64,000 nt of DNA from Comamonadaceae bacterium. GTDB taxonomy: Bacteria > Pseudomonadota > Gammaproteobacteria > Burkholderiales > Burkholderiaceae_C. Both the position numbers and the translations under genes were made by a program. Below, piece after piece: positions 38,317 through 46,348 of this stretch. The notes beneath the pieces are model-generated. The model was not told the DNA's origin and did no database searches. It saw only the letters and a list, made by a program, of their open reading frames with translations. Position 1 is the stretch's first letter. Each line of letters starts with the position of its first letter. The stretch is from positions 1 to 64,000 of the forward strand of contig CANFOS010000009.1 of NCBI GenBank assembly GCA_947448735.1, in the 5' to 3' direction.

Positions 38317-38889
38317 CTAGAGCGGAATATTTGACTCAGTACCAGCAGGCGCAGGTACATCGTAAAAGTTAAGTGTCATGGCGATCATGGTGTAAAGACC
38401 AATAAGACCAATCAGGTCTGACACGCCCTTGTGGCCGATGGAGGCCAGGGCACGCTGGTGCAGATCTTCAGGCAGCTTTCCCTGACCGTGCAGAGCGACG
38501 GCAAGTTCATAGGTGAGGTTTTCAAGCGGTTCCTCAAAAAAGCCAGGGGCCTGTCTTGCAGCGATGGCAGCGATCTGTTCTACCGTGATACCGGCTTTTT
38601 GAGCGTGGCCCTGATGCATGTGCCATTCGAATTCAGCTTTCCAATGAAGCGCTCCAGTCAGCACGACAATTTCTTTTTGTCGCTTGGTGATTGGTGCGAG
38701 CGAGGACACATACAACCCAAACGGCTCAGCCACATCGACAAAGTCTGGATTGTGAAGCCAGACGCGAAGGTTGATCGGCAGGCGGCCACGGGGACCTTCT
38801 TCGATGCGCTTGACGATGGCTTGTTGCCTTGGTGTGCGCTCTTCAGGAGCGATCTCGACAAACCTTGATTTTTTAGGGGCAGTTGACAT
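38317..38889 (-). CDS. carboxymuconolactone decarboxylase (CMD) family protein
   Basis: 190-residue all-helical protein of the CMD/AhpD superfamily. The segment E-W-H-M-H-Q-G-H carries the family histidine but no C-x-x-C redox pair, so an AhpD-like peroxidase role is unlikely. Similar proteins often sit in aromatic clusters beside true decarboxylases, without proven activity. The ATG follows AAGGAT. Pairing with the adjacent SMP-30 protein suggests that the two act on consecutive lactone-type intermediates, which is inference. Confidence 0.82.
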   Translation of the reverse strand: MSTAPKKSRFVEIAPEERTPRQQAIVKRIEEGPRGRLPINLRVWLHNPDFVDVAEPFGLYVSSLAPITKRQKEIVVLTGALHWKAEFEWHMHQGHAQKAGITVEQIAAIAARQAPGFFEEPLENLTYELAVALHGQGKLPEDLHQRALASIGHKGVSDLIGLIGLYTMIAMTLNFYDVPAPAGTESNIPL

Positions 38890-38927
38890 GGATATCCTTT
38901 TATTCTTGAATCAGTGCAGATGCCGCG

Positions 38928-39896
38928 TCAGGAACCCAAACTGCCGGCATCGGGATATAACGGCGCGGTAATACCGTGGTTGAGGGCAAACTCGCGCTGT
39001 ACGTCGGCAGCCTTGCGCGCTTCGGGGCTGGCACCTATGCGGTCATGGCCCCACAGGCTGGGCCCGAAGACGTTCGACACCGTCCAGGTTGCATCATCAA
39101 CGATGCGGCCACCCCAGCCGTATTCGATCGGGAACCCGCCCGGCGTCTGGATGTAGAACGACGTCATGTGATCATTTGAATGGCGCCCCAGGGTTGAGAA
39201 AATGGCACCGGGGTATTCAGCCAGCGCAATGTCATAGGCTCGGCCTAGGTCATCGAACTCTTTGACCTCAAACATCAGGTGCGCAATGCCGAAGCCCTGC
39301 CTTTCCGACAAGGCAATCGAATGGTGGCGGCCGTTGGTGTGCATGAAGACACGGCGGTTCGGTTCCAACAGGTAGTCAGAGACCCTGAAGCCCAACACAT
39401 CGCAGTAGAAGTCGCGCGATTTATCAAGGTCGGGCACCACCAGCACCGCATGGCCGAAGCCCAAGTCACCGGTTCGGAACCCTTTCATGGGTCTGGCCGG
39501 CACGAAGGGCTCTGGATCGTTTTGCAAGCTGTGAAACAGCTCCAGCCGGTAGCCTGCCGGCTCCCTGAAATGCAGCATGCCACCGACCTGCCTGAGGGCC
39601 AACTCTGCGGGCGTTGCGTCCTCCACCGCCATGCCATGGGCTTCAAGCTCGCGCTTGGCTTCAGCAAGCGCGGAGGCATCTTCAAGCTCAAACCCGAAAA
39701 AGGCATTGCCTTCGATGCCAGCTTCTAACAACAACAGCCGGTGGCATTTTTCGTCAAGCCGCAGCGCCAGCACTTTCTGGTCATCTGGCGTGGTGCGATG
39801 CGTTACATGGCAGGCCAGCAGGCGCTTGGCAAACCTTTCCCACTCGGCGAGCGGGCTGACCTCGACACCAACATAGCCAATTGACTTGATGTCCAT
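38928..39896 (-). CDS. type I extradiol ring-cleavage dioxygenase (BphC/HsaC-like)
   Basis: 322-residue two-domain VOC-fold dioxygenase that opens a catechol next to its hydroxyls using Fe(II). The iron ligands can be placed in the C-terminal domain: His at about 153 (G-F-G-H-A-V-L-V-V), His at about 216 (G-I-A-H-L-M-F-E-V) and Glu at about 266 (P-I-E-Y-G-W-G-G-R). Length and ligand spacing fit 2,3-dihydroxybiphenyl-type enzymes. It starts 6 bp after the monooxygenase stop, so the two are translated together. Expected product is a 2-hydroxy-6-oxo-dienoate, the substrate type for the hydrolase at the end of the run. Confidence 0.9.
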   Translation of the reverse strand: MDIKSIGYVGVEVSPLAEWERFAKRLLACHVTHRTTPDDQKVLALRLDEKCHRLLLLEAGIEGNAFFGFELEDASALAEAKRELEAHGMAVEDATPAELALRQVGGMLHFREPAGYRLELFHSLQNDPEPFVPARPMKGFRTGDLGFGHAVLVVPDLDKSRDFYCDVLGFRVSDYLLEPNRRVFMHTNGRHHSIALSERQGFGIAHLMFEVKEFDDLGRAYDIALAEYPGAIFSTLGRHSNDHMTSFYIQTPGGFPIEYGWGGRIVDDATWTVSNVFGPSLWGHDRIGASPEARKAADVQREFALNHGITAPLYPDAGSLGS

Positions 39897-39902
39897 GGCG
39901 CC

Positions 39903-41399
39903 TTAGGCTGCCAGGGCCATCTTTGGAGCCTGCAACTTCAAGAGGATATCTTGGCTGGTCGACTCGATGGCGCGCGCCACCAGGCCCTCACAAACCGACT
40001 TGTCGTAATTCATGAAAAGCCCCGCCATGTTACGTACAGGGTCGCCCTGGTGGTATCGCTCGTACTGCACCTGGCGCGAACCAAAGGCGTCACCACAAAT
40101 GTCCCACGCCATCTTGAAAAGGCGTATGCGTTTTTCGGCGTCGACACCGGTTGCACCTTGGTAATACTTTTCGATATCTGTGGAGATAGGGCTGTGGAAG
40201 TCTTCCATCGACGGCATCATCTGCATGCCACCGGCTCCCACGGTCTGCAATATTTCGATGATGCGCGAATAAAAACGTGACGTTAGCATGCGGCCAGTGT
40301 TGACTGCCAGCAGCGGCGGCTTGATCGTTCCGCCGAAGCCGGGTTCGCATTCGGCAATAGCACGGACCAGGCAACTCTTCATGAGTTCGACATAGTGCAC
40401 GCATTCGCCGACCATCTGCTGCACATGCAGAAACTTCTCGGAACCGTTGGCCTTGACGACCTCCATCAACAAGCCGACCACAAACTCGAGCTTGACGAGG
40501 CCACGAACGGCGGCCTGGTGACTGGAATGATTTTTGCCGGTGTTACGCGCGTGAAAATCATTGATGACGGGAACATTGTTATGCGCAAAGACGCGTTTCC
40601 ATGGGACCAAAACATCGTCAAAAATAATCAGCGTGTCGCTGTCTTCAAAGTTTGCGGCCATAGGGTGGTTAGCGGCCAGACGAGTGCCGTCGTCGTAGGG
40701 CTCCCGGCATATTTGCCGGATGCCGGGCGTAGCAATTGGCATCGCAAAAACAAAAAGGTAATTGGAGTCTTCTGGCTTCTGGTTCGCCATGCTGTAAATC
40801 AGTACTTCGTCGGCAATCGGACCCATTGTTGCAAGCATGCGCGCGCCGCGCACGATCAAACCTTCTGACGTCTCACGCACCACACCCAGATGAAGAAATT
40901 CGTCGGCTTGACCTGCGGAGTTTTTGGATCGGTCGTTTTGCGGCGTGATGATGGCATGGGTCAAAAACACATCGTTGTCTCGCACATAGTTGGCGTATTC
41001 GCGCAGGTTGTTCGCGAAGTCTCCTCCAAGCGGCTCAAGCAGCTCGGAAGACTCTGCAAAACCGTGAAGCACACTGCCTAGAAAGTCAGGCGACCGGCCC
41101 ATCATTCCCAAAGTCGGCTCTGCCATGACGCGGTATGCAGCCGCGCGTTTGGCGATGTCCTCTTTTGTCTTGCAAGGCAGGTAGGAGGTACCAACAAGAT
41201 CGCCGCCTGGGGTTCTCCAGGTCAGCACATCCCGATGCACCGGGTCATGTTGTAAGTCAAACAGACCGGCCGTGTGCGCAAGCGGCCTTGCAAATGCAGG
41301 GTGTGTTGTGACGTCCGCCACACGCTCGCCACGCAGCCAGACTTCACGTGTGCCCTTGCGAAGGCCCTGAATATATTCCTTACCAGTCCTGATTCCCAT
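39903..41399 (-). CDS. HpaB-type FADH2-dependent aromatic monooxygenase
   Basis: 498-residue oxygenase of the 4-hydroxyphenylacetate 3-hydroxylase (HpaB/PvcC) family, acyl-CoA-dehydrogenase fold. Characteristic pieces are the start R-T-G-K-E-Y-I-Q-G-L, the flavin-binding region L-T-H-A-I-I-T-P-Q-N-D-R, and V-P-W-K-R-V-F-A-H-N. It needs reduced flavin, probably supplied by the reductase gene in the same run, and should add a hydroxyl ortho to a phenol to give a catechol. The ATG follows CAGGAG. Directly upstream is a promoter overlapped by a 36 bp inverted repeat shared with two neighbouring units. Confidence 0.92.
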   Translation of the reverse strand: MGIRTGKEYIQGLRKGTREVWLRGERVADVTTHPAFARPLAHTAGLFDLQHDPVHRDVLTWRTPGGDLVGTSYLPCKTKEDIAKRAAAYRVMAEPTLGMMGRSPDFLGSVLHGFAESSELLEPLGGDFANNLREYANYVRDNDVFLTHAIITPQNDRSKNSAGQADEFLHLGVVRETSEGLIVRGARMLATMGPIADEVLIYSMANQKPEDSNYLFVFAMPIATPGIRQICREPYDDGTRLAANHPMAANFEDSDTLIIFDDVLVPWKRVFAHNNVPVINDFHARNTGKNHSSHQAAVRGLVKLEFVVGLLMEVVKANGSEKFLHVQQMVGECVHYVELMKSCLVRAIAECEPGFGGTIKPPLLAVNTGRMLTSRFYSRIIEILQTVGAGGMQMMPSMEDFHSPISTDIEKYYQGATGVDAEKRIRLFKMAWDICGDAFGSRQVQYERYHQGDPVRNMAGLFMNYDKSVCEGLVARAIESTSQDILLKLQAPKMALAA

Positions 41400-41433
41400 A
41401 TCGCACTCCTGATCGGCAAATACAAAATTTAAG

Positions 41434-41469
41434 ATTGCATTATACGAACGTTGTTATCGTATGTGCAAT
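41434..41469 (-). promoter_or_regulatory. 36 bp inverted-repeat operator, site 1, over the monooxygenase promoter
   Basis: ATTGCA at 41434-41439 and TGCAAT at 41464-41469, 24 bp apart. Beyond these, TCGTAT is repeated in inverted form further inside. On the minus strand it contains TTGCAC, an 18 bp spacer and TATAAT, a good sigma-70 promoter pointing at the gene starting at 41399. Proposed target of the IclR regulator nearby. Confidence 0.7.
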
Positions 41470-41533
41470 ACAAAAAGTCAAAAAAATGATCGCCTGAACC
41501 GGGGCCGTAGGCGGTAATACAAATGGCGGCGCA

Positions 41534-42511
41534 TTACTCGAGCACCATGTTGAGGCTTTTAACGAAGCTTCCCCATTTCTGGTTTTCCTGCCTCACAAAC
41601 GCGGCAAAATGATCGGGCGTGTCGACAATCACACTGAGCCCTTGGGCCTCCATCTGCGATTTGATCGCGGGGCTGTTAAAACCTTTTGCACACTCTGCCT
41701 GCAACGCGTTCACGATGGCTGGCGGGAGATTGGCGGGACCAAACAGGCCCTGCCAATTGGTGACGTCAAACCCTTTGACGGTTTCTGAAATGGACGGTAC
41801 GTCTGGCAGCAAAGCTGTACGCGTTTTTTCCGTCATACCCAAAATGCGGATCTTTCCTGCTTTGTGAAACGGCAATGCGGTTGACAAAGTGACATACCCA
41901 ACCGGAACCTGTCCGCCAACCAGGTCGACCGCAGCTGGAGCGCCGCCCTTGTACGGCACATGCACCATGTTGATTCCGGCGAGCTGGCATAACAATGCGC
42001 CAGCGATGTGATGCGGCGAGCCAATGCCCGAACTTGCGTAGCCCAATTTGCCTGAATTGGCCTTGGCATAAGCGATTAGCTCAGGTATTGAATTGGCCGG
42101 AACTGACGGATGCACGGCAATGGTCATCAGCGGTGCAATCAGCGCGCAGATGGGCGTGAAGTCCTTGATGGCGTCATAGGGCATGCGTGTGTAGAGAAAT
42201 GAATTGATGGCGTGAGTTGCGATGTTCCCCACCACCAGCGAATAACCGTCCGGCGCGGATTTAGCCACTGCGTCGGCCCCAATGTTGCCTGTTGCTCCAG
42301 CGCGGTTGTCCAAAACCACGGGCTGCCCCAGCCCGGCAGAGATGGACTGGGCCGCCGCGCGGCCGATAGCGTCTGTCGGACCGCCTGCAGGAAAAGGTAT
42401 GACCAGCCGTATTGGTCGCGATGGGTATGACTGCGCATGCACATGGGTCGCACCAAAACCAATCGCGAGGCCGGCGGTGCCACACAGGACTTGTCGGCGT
42501 GAGAGTTCCAT
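41534..42511 (-). CDS. Bug-family periplasmic substrate-binding protein (TTT/TctC type)
   Basis: 325 residues from the ATG at 42511, which follows AGGAGATCAG. A twin-arginine-like start (L-S-R-R-Q-V-L) and hydrophobic stretch end near H-V-H-A-Q. The mature domain has the family features: P-x-R-P-I-R-L-V-I-P-F-x-A-G-G, V-V-x-D-N-R-x-G-A-x-G-N-I-G, and H-V-P-Y-K-G-G. Bug proteins bind carboxylates for tripartite transport, but no TctA/TctB membrane genes lie in the window, so it must use distant permeases or serve in sensing. It belongs to cluster 1 and has its own upstream 36 bp operator. Confidence 0.9.
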   Translation of the reverse strand: MELSRRQVLCGTAGLAIGFGATHVHAQSYPSRPIRLVIPFPAGGPTDAIGRAAAQSISAGLGQPVVLDNRAGATGNIGADAVAKSAPDGYSLVVGNIATHAINSFLYTRMPYDAIKDFTPICALIAPLMTIAVHPSVPANSIPELIAYAKANSGKLGYASSGIGSPHHIAGALLCQLAGINMVHVPYKGGAPAAVDLVGGQVPVGYVTLSTALPFHKAGKIRILGMTEKTRTALLPDVPSISETVKGFDVTNWQGLFGPANLPPAIVNALQAECAKGFNSPAIKSQMEAQGLSVIVDTPDHFAAFVRQENQKWGSFVKSLNMVLE

Positions 42512-42527
42512 CTGATCTCCTAAACTT

Positions 42528-42563
42528 ATTGCACTACGGGATATCCAATCCTTATTATGCAAT
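42528..42563 (-). promoter_or_regulatory. 36 bp inverted-repeat operator, site 2, upstream of the Bug gene
   Basis: ATTGCA at 42528-42533 and TGCAAT at 42558-42563, same length and arms as sites 1 and 3. It lies 17 bp before the Bug gene start. The leftward promoter inside it is weaker (TTGCAT, 18 bp, CGTAGT), while the plus strand shows TTGCAC, 18 bp, TATTAT. Confidence 0.6.
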
Positions 42564-42663
42564 TCGCAGATAGCATTCGCGTATTAGTAATTACGCCAGT
42601 CCCGACTTTCGATGAGAGCGATGAGAAGTAAATACAGCCCCCCCGTCAGGGAAACGGACTTTC

Positions 42664-43485
42664 TTACTGAACACGGGGGCGCTTCGGGGAAGATGCCTCT
42701 TTTTCATGAGGTGCCCGGTACCCAAGCAGCACGGAGGCCCTGGCTGCGGCGGCTTTTACGGCTCTGGCGACATTGCCGTCATAGGACGTATCAAAAGCGT
42801 TGGCAAGGCCAACTGAAGACAGCGTCAGCGCCAGTTTGCCCGTCGCGTCAAAAATCGGCGCCCCCAAGGCGTTGATACCGCTGACGCGAATACCGAGCGA
42901 ACGGCCAAGGCCGTGACGCCTTACTTCTTCTTTTAACGAGTTAACCTCATTAAGCGAGATCAACTCCGTCTCTTTTCGCGCACGGCGTAAGCGAAGTTCT
43001 GTCGCCAGCAAGGCCCGTGTGCGCTCTTCTGCTTCATAAGCCAGAAAGATGCGACCGCTTGCGCTAACCAGCAGAGGTGAGCGACTGCCGGTCTTGATGT
43101 TTACCGTCACTGGCTGACTCGCATCCATCCATCGAATCATCACCGGCCCATCGGGCGTCCAAACGGCCAGCGTCACTGGAAGATCAATTTCTTCAAGCAA
43201 CTCCGCCATGACTTTCGTAGCGACGGCGATGGCGTCCATCCGGACCATGGCAGCCAGACCCAACTGAAGCGCAAAAGGCCCGAGATCGTAATGCCCGGTT
43301 TCGGCTTGTTGCGTCACGAGGTTTGCCCTTGCAAAACTCACCATATAGCGATGGGTGTTGCTGGCTGTCATGTCGGCGGATTGCGCAATCTGCTTTAAGC
43401 TCATCGCGTGATTTGATTTTGCGAGCGCCACCAAAACGCGCATAGCCGCGTCTACTGACTGGATGCCTTGTTGCTTGTCGTTCAT
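42664..43485 (-). CDS. IclR family transcriptional regulator
   Basis: 273 residues. The N-terminal winged helix-turn-helix (about 8-65, with S-L-K-Q-I-A-Q-S-A-D-M-T-A-S-N-T-H-R-Y) is followed by the IclR effector domain (about 80-260), including T-L-A-V-W-T-P-D-G-P and I-R-V-S-G-I-N-A-L-G-A-P-I-F-D. IclR proteins of catabolic clusters usually bind an aromatic acid or ring-cleavage intermediate. The gene lies between two leftward units and one rightward unit that share a 36 bp operator, making it their likely regulator. No copy of that operator is evident at its own start. Confidence 0.92.
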   Translation of the reverse strand: MNDKQQGIQSVDAAMRVLVALAKSNHAMSLKQIAQSADMTASNTHRYMVSFARANLVTQQAETGHYDLGPFALQLGLAAMVRMDAIAVATKVMAELLEEIDLPVTLAVWTPDGPVMIRWMDASQPVTVNIKTGSRSPLLVSASGRIFLAYEAEERTRALLATELRLRRARKETELISLNEVNSLKEEVRRHGLGRSLGIRVSGINALGAPIFDATGKLALTLSSVGLANAFDTSYDGNVARAVKAAAARASVLLGYRAPHEKEASSPKRPRVQ

Positions 43486-43682
43486 GCTTGTTGACGTGGA
43501 AGTTGAAGAAGTTCAAACGCTTTGCACCTGCGTTTGTAAAGCCGTATTAGACGACAACTTGTTTTCGGTTGGCGCTTCAGGACATGGCTGACTTCCACGC
43601 CCAACCTAAACACAAAATCCCGGCCATCCCGTACGAGATCAATCTTCAATCGTTAGTAGTAACCCCAAAAAGCGCCACCATA

Positions 43683-43718
43683 ATTGCACATATCATTATT
43701 CACTGCACATTATGCAAT
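43683..43718 (+). promoter_or_regulatory. 36 bp inverted-repeat operator, site 3, over the rightward promoter
   Basis: ATTGCA at 43683-43688 and TGCAAT at 43713-43718. On the plus strand TTGCAC (43684-43689), an 18 bp spacer and CATTAT (43708-43713) form a promoter for the gene starting at 43757. The promoter sits at the same position inside the repeat as in site 1. The rest of the 43486-43756 gap shows no gene. Confidence 0.7.
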
Positions 43719-43756
43719 TACAAGTGTGGTGCTGACGGTATCGCTCGGGAGGCAAT

Positions 43757-44926
43757 TTGTCGAGTTCTGAAGTTTCAATCTGGCCAAAAAATGTTCAGCT
43801 TGGCGTGGGCAGCGTTGCCCGCTTACCAGTGCTGATGCGTTCATACGGCTGCAATCGTGCGATGGTTATTTGCGGCCAAAGCGTTGCCAGCGGCCCGATG
43901 CTTGAGTCCGTCCGAAACGCACTTGGCCCCCTTTATGCGGGCGTTTTTGCAGAGGTCCGCTCGCACACGCCGTTACCAGACGTTCAGCGTGCCGCTGAGC
44001 TATGCATGGACCTTCATGCCGATACGGTCATTTCAGTGGGAGGCGGTAGCGCGATTGATGCAGCAAAGGGTGTCATCATTTGCTGCGCGGCGGGAGGAGA
44101 CCCACGGCCCTACGCCATGGGACCGAGGAGCGAAGGCGGCAAGACCAAGCCCATGCCCATTTCAAAAATCAGGCATATCGCCGTCCCAACAACTGCTGGC
44201 TCAGGTAGCGATGTCATGCCTTCAGCGGGCATCCGTGACCCATCCATCGGCAAAAAGATACTCTTCTGGGATCAGGGGCTGATACCCGATGCAACCGTGC
44301 TTGACCCGCAGATGGCTGTTTATGCAGGAGGGTTTCTGACAGCAGCCAGCGGCATGACCGCTGTCGCACGTGCGATGGAATCCATTTATTCGAAGCACCG
44401 CAACCAGATTTCCACCGGCTTAGCGCTGCATGCCTTGCGGCTTTTGAACCGGGCCCTTCCTCTGTCTGTGAATGAACCCAACAACCTGCAGGCCCGGCAG
44501 GATTGCCAAGTTGCTTGCATTTTGGCCAGTACCGCTGCTGTCAATGCGATGGCCTCTGTCGTGCATGCCATAGGCCATGTGGTTGGCGGCAGGTTCCAGC
44601 TGCAGCATGGCGTGTCACATGCCATCCTGTTAGCGCCCATAGCCCGGCGTTATGTGCCCCTGCTGGGCGACGACGTGACAACCGTGCTTCAGGCTTTCGG
44701 TTATGACGGGACAGAGTCAGTTGCCAGTCCGGGCGAGCTGATCGCAACTGCGCTGGAGAGACTACACGCCTGCCTTCCACTACCCAAACGCTTGCGCGAA
44801 CTTGGACTGACCGAGGCAGACATACCCGTGATTGCCGAAAGCACCCTCGAGCAACACATGCTAGACAACGTCCCTCGCCCCACACCGCTTGTGGAGATTC
44901 AGCAAATCCTTGAGGAAGCCTGGTGA
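43757..44926 (+). CDS. iron-containing alcohol dehydrogenase/maleylacetate reductase homologue lacking two metal ligands
   Basis: 389 residues. The nucleotide-binding motif S-V-G-G-G-S-A-I-D and A-V-P-T-T-A-G-S-G-S-D are intact. At the usual metal site the Asp and His of G-M-D-A-x-x-H-A are Thr201 and Arg205 here (S-G-M-T-A-V-A-R-A), while the downstream histidines (H-A-I-G-H, then L-Q-H-G-V-S-H) remain. Maleylacetate reductases also diverge at this site, usually keeping the His. The start is a TTG at 43757 with GGGAGG ideally spaced. The stop overlaps the next gene by GTGA. It probably reduces a keto or unsaturated acid; metal dependence is doubtful. Confidence 0.83.
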   Translation: MSSSEVSIWPKNVQLGVGSVARLPVLMRSYGCNRAMVICGQSVASGPMLESVRNALGPLYAGVFAEVRSHTPLPDVQRAAELCMDLHADTVISVGGGSAIDAAKGVIICCAAGGDPRPYAMGPRSEGGKTKPMPISKIRHIAVPTTAGSGSDVMPSAGIRDPSIGKKILFWDQGLIPDATVLDPQMAVYAGGFLTAASGMTAVARAMESIYSKHRNQISTGLALHALRLLNRALPLSVNEPNNLQARQDCQVACILASTAAVNAMASVVHAIGHVVGGRFQLQHGVSHAILLAPIARRYVPLLGDDVTTVLQAFGYDGTESVASPGELIATALERLHACLPLPKRLRELGLTEADIPVIAESTLEQHMLDNVPRPTPLVEIQQILEEAW

Positions 44927-46305
44927 TACAGTCGACAGCTGCCAAGGACACATCTGCGCTCTGCGGCTGGGCGGCGGGGCTCCACTGGAGCGATATACCT
45001 GCCGCAGTACAAGGCCGGTTTCCGGCACGTCTGCTGGACACTGCTGGGCTGGCTTTGGTAGGCGCAACAACAGCGGCTGGTAAAGCTGTGACAGCCACTG
45101 CATCACCGCAATCAGAGCCACAGGAAAGCACCGTTGCCGGCAGCAACGCCCGCTCTCCGGCAAGCATCGCTGCTTTGATCAATGGCACGCTAGCCCACTG
45201 CCGCGACTTCGACGATACCCACCCGCAATCGCTGGTGCACCCGGGAAGCGTGGTCATTCCTACCGCGCTGGCCATTGCGGAAAGTAGTGGGGCTGACAAT
45301 GAGGATTTCGCGGCGGCCATCGTGGCGGGTTACGAAGTGGCTGCGCGAATGGGCCTTGTGGCGGGCAAGGGCCTGATGGCGAGGGGCTTTCATGCAACCA
45401 GCGTGATCGGGCCGGTGGCTGCCGCAGTCACTGCAAGCCGGCTGATGCGGCTGGACAGCGGCCAGATGGCCAGCGCTATTGGCCTGGCTTGCAGCATGTC
45501 TGGTGGATTGATGGCCTTCATGAATGATGGCAGCTGGTCCAAATGGCTGCACGCCGGCTGGGCGGCTCAAGGCGGCATTCAGGCGGCTGTTCTGGCAAGG
45601 TCAGGGTTTCGAGGACCAGTCGATGCCTTGCTGGGAAAAAACGGGCTTTACGACGCCTTCGTGGGCCACGATAGCAGCCGTCAAGCCTCGGCCCTGCGCG
45701 AAGGCTTTGGTGATGAGTGGCACGAAGCCAGTGTGCTGTTCAAGTATTACCCCTGCGCGCACGTCATACAGCCTTACATAGACACCGCAGCGTCCATCGT
45801 CAACGATAACGGCATTGACCTCAACGATATCGCTGCCGTCACCTGCGATATGGCGCCCTTTGCCGCTCATGTGATAGCCCTGCCTCGGGAAGCCAAGCTC
45901 AAGGTGGCGACAGAAATGGACGCCATTTCCAGTCTGCCGTTTCTGTTGGCTGCACACCTGCTCGATGGCGAAGTGACCCTGAAAACACTTTCTGCTGATT
46001 CACGTTCAAGACAGGACATCCACACACTGGCGCAAAAAATAATTCACCGGACAAATGACAGTCTGACCACCGGCTTTGACGGCCTGGTAGAAGTCAGGAT
46101 CCATTCCGGTCGAATTTATAGCCTAGCCGCATTAGACCAAGCCAATGATGACGCGCGTGTCCTTAAAAAGTTTGAAGCGAATCTGGCCTTTGCCAATCCT
46201 CGCAATGAAATAGCGTCATACAGGCTCGGGCAGCGAGTGTTGGGCGATGCCCTCCCTGACTGGCACGTCGTTAGGGACATCCTGGCAACTTCCCTAGAAA
46301 CCTGA
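44923..46305 (+). CDS. MmgE/PrpD family protein
   Basis: 460 residues, starting at a GTG that overlaps the previous stop by 4 bp, so translation is coupled. The MmgE/PrpD fold is recognised from S-P-A-S-I-A-A-L-I-N-G-T-L-A-H-C-R-D-F-D-D in its N-terminal third and F-K-Y-Y-P-C-A-H-V-I-Q-P near the middle. Relatives include 2-methylcitrate and cis-aconitate-type dehydratases, so dehydration or isomerisation of a tricarboxylic or hydroxy-dicarboxylic acid is the best guess. Its pairing with a maleylacetate-reductase homologue suggests a small acid-processing branch. Confidence 0.88.
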   Translation: MIQSTAAKDTSALCGWAAGLHWSDIPAAVQGRFPARLLDTAGLALVGATTAAGKAVTATASPQSEPQESTVAGSNARSPASIAALINGTLAHCRDFDDTHPQSLVHPGSVVIPTALAIAESSGADNEDFAAAIVAGYEVAARMGLVAGKGLMARGFHATSVIGPVAAAVTASRLMRLDSGQMASAIGLACSMSGGLMAFMNDGSWSKWLHAGWAAQGGIQAAVLARSGFRGPVDALLGKNGLYDAFVGHDSSRQASALREGFGDEWHEASVLFKYYPCAHVIQPYIDTAASIVNDNGIDLNDIAAVTCDMAPFAAHVIALPREAKLKVATEMDAISSLPFLLAAHLLDGEVTLKTLSADSRSRQDIHTLAQKIIHRTNDSLTTGFDGLVEVRIHSGRIYSLAALDQANDDARVLKKFEANLAFANPRNEIASYRLGQRVLGDALPDWHVVRDILATSLET

Positions 46306-46348
46306 ACTGCCTTCGCGTCATTTTTTGCAATCAACACCTGAGGCAACC

